Below are positions 49,320 to 49,513 of a stretch of 49,513 nt of DNA, piece by piece. Within the stretch, counting starts at the first letter, position 1; every line of letters begins with the position of its first letter. This DNA comes from HGM11412 sp045536025 (GTDB taxonomy: Bacteria; Bacillota; Clostridia; Christensenellales; Borkfalkiaceae), in NCBI GenBank assembly GCA_045536025.1, contig JAZSMT010000027.1, positions 1-49,513 of the forward strand. Reading direction: 5' to 3'. Made by a program: the position numbers and the translations under genes. The notes under the pieces were generated by a model. That model worked only from the letters and a program-made list of their open reading frames with translations. It did no database searches and was not told where the DNA came from.

Positions 49320-49346
49320 TGAAAAGCGCGGTTAAACCGCGCTTTA
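49320..49346. terminator. Terminator-like hairpin upstream of the purine operon
   Basis: AAAGCGCGGTTAAACCGCGCTTT, flanked by AT-rich sequence (TTTTCAATTTAT on the minus strand). It probably ends a minus-strand transcript entering from beyond the right edge of the window. Confidence 0.75.
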
Positions 49347-49369
49347 ACTTTTATCTGTTTTTAGTTAAA

Positions 49370-49511
49370 CTCAAAGTTTATTCAAAGCGTATTTAAGGCG
49401 TTAGTTACAAGTATATCGTGGCTCACGCAAGACGATAAGCAGAGATAGACCTTTTTGGTCATCGAGGTTTATCGTCTAAGTAGAAACGAAGATAGACGCC
49501 GTAAATAACGC
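49370..49511. repeat. Structured intergenic repeat, copy E7
   Basis: Full copy about 49390-49507. Ends TATTTAAGGCG (49390-49400) and CGCCGTAAATA (49497-49507), one mismatch, extended by GCGT/ACGC outside. Internal stem GACGATAA (49431-49438) and TTATCGTC (49469-49476) around GATAGACCTTTTTGGTCATC. Compared with E6, one base pair of the stem changed from C-G to A-T on both sides at once. The 49373-49390 stretch holds the AAGTTTATTCAAAGCG box seen before other copies. Confidence 0.85.
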
Positions 49512-49513
49512 AT

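Overview
The window reads as a core-genome segment of a low-GC, endospore-forming Clostridia-type bacterium, probably an uncultured gut lineage. Evidence: spoIVA; a class A RNase P RNA (Bacilli carry class B); a perfect CIRCE operator before htpG; TTGACA/TATAAT promoters with 17-bp spacers; FMN and ZTP riboswitches; Gram-positive gene sets such as plsY-der, ribU and a lipoprotein amino-acid ABC transporter. I see no tRNA, rRNA 16S/23S/5S, insertion sequence, phage or CRISPR array.

Layout. 1-570: array of tiny hairpins, then a structured repeat touching galE. 0.57-4.3 kb: galE and murG (divergent), a WYL regulator, and a small XRE/ORF cassette between 29-bp direct repeats. 4.3-9.6 kb: mscL, gph, argS; ychF; a family 4 glycosyltransferase. 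9.8-16 kb: repeat, RNase P RNA, ddl, membrane-fused murF, an alpha/beta hydrolase with an apparent ATC start, rimI-tsaB-tsaE, and ribU under an FMN riboswitch. 16-27 kb: a DeoC-like pseudoenzyme, rsfS, nadD-yqeK fusion, a second hairpin array, yhbY, obgE-nth, DUF3343 and cysteine desulfurase, ctpA, a PucR-type regulator. 27-34 kb: orphan sugar-ABC ATPase, spoIVA, plsY, der, DUF512 radical-SAM-like protein. 34-43 kb: rluD, lspA, pncB, solitary mazF, fba, queH, a polar amino-acid ABC transporter whose binding protein looks circularly permuted. 43-49.5 kb: htpG, yceD-rpmF, and a ZTP-riboswitch purE-purC-purF cluster whose PurF lacks its glutaminase residues.

The strongest unexplained signals are not ordinary genes. 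(1) A family of about 120-130 bp intergenic elements shares TTAAGGCG-type inverted ends and a long hairpin whose stem sequence changes from copy to copy while staying paired. At galE, obgE, spoIVA and purF the element end contains the gene's TAA stop codon, and another copy follows the RNase P RNA. (2) Arrays of short hairpins joined by a constant linker occur twice; one sits inside what looks like the loop of an intrinsic terminator. (3) The binding protein of the amino-acid transporter has its normal first strand at its C-terminus. (4) Several genes without a Shine-Dalgarno have a -10 box about 6-7 nt before the start codon, suggesting leaderless mRNAs.

Start codons were revised from the longest open frame for galE, ddl, obgE, nth, htpG, mazF, fba, the ABC ATPase, DUF512 and others, using ribosome binding sites and promoters. 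Family assignments come from recognising motifs by eye; no database search was run.
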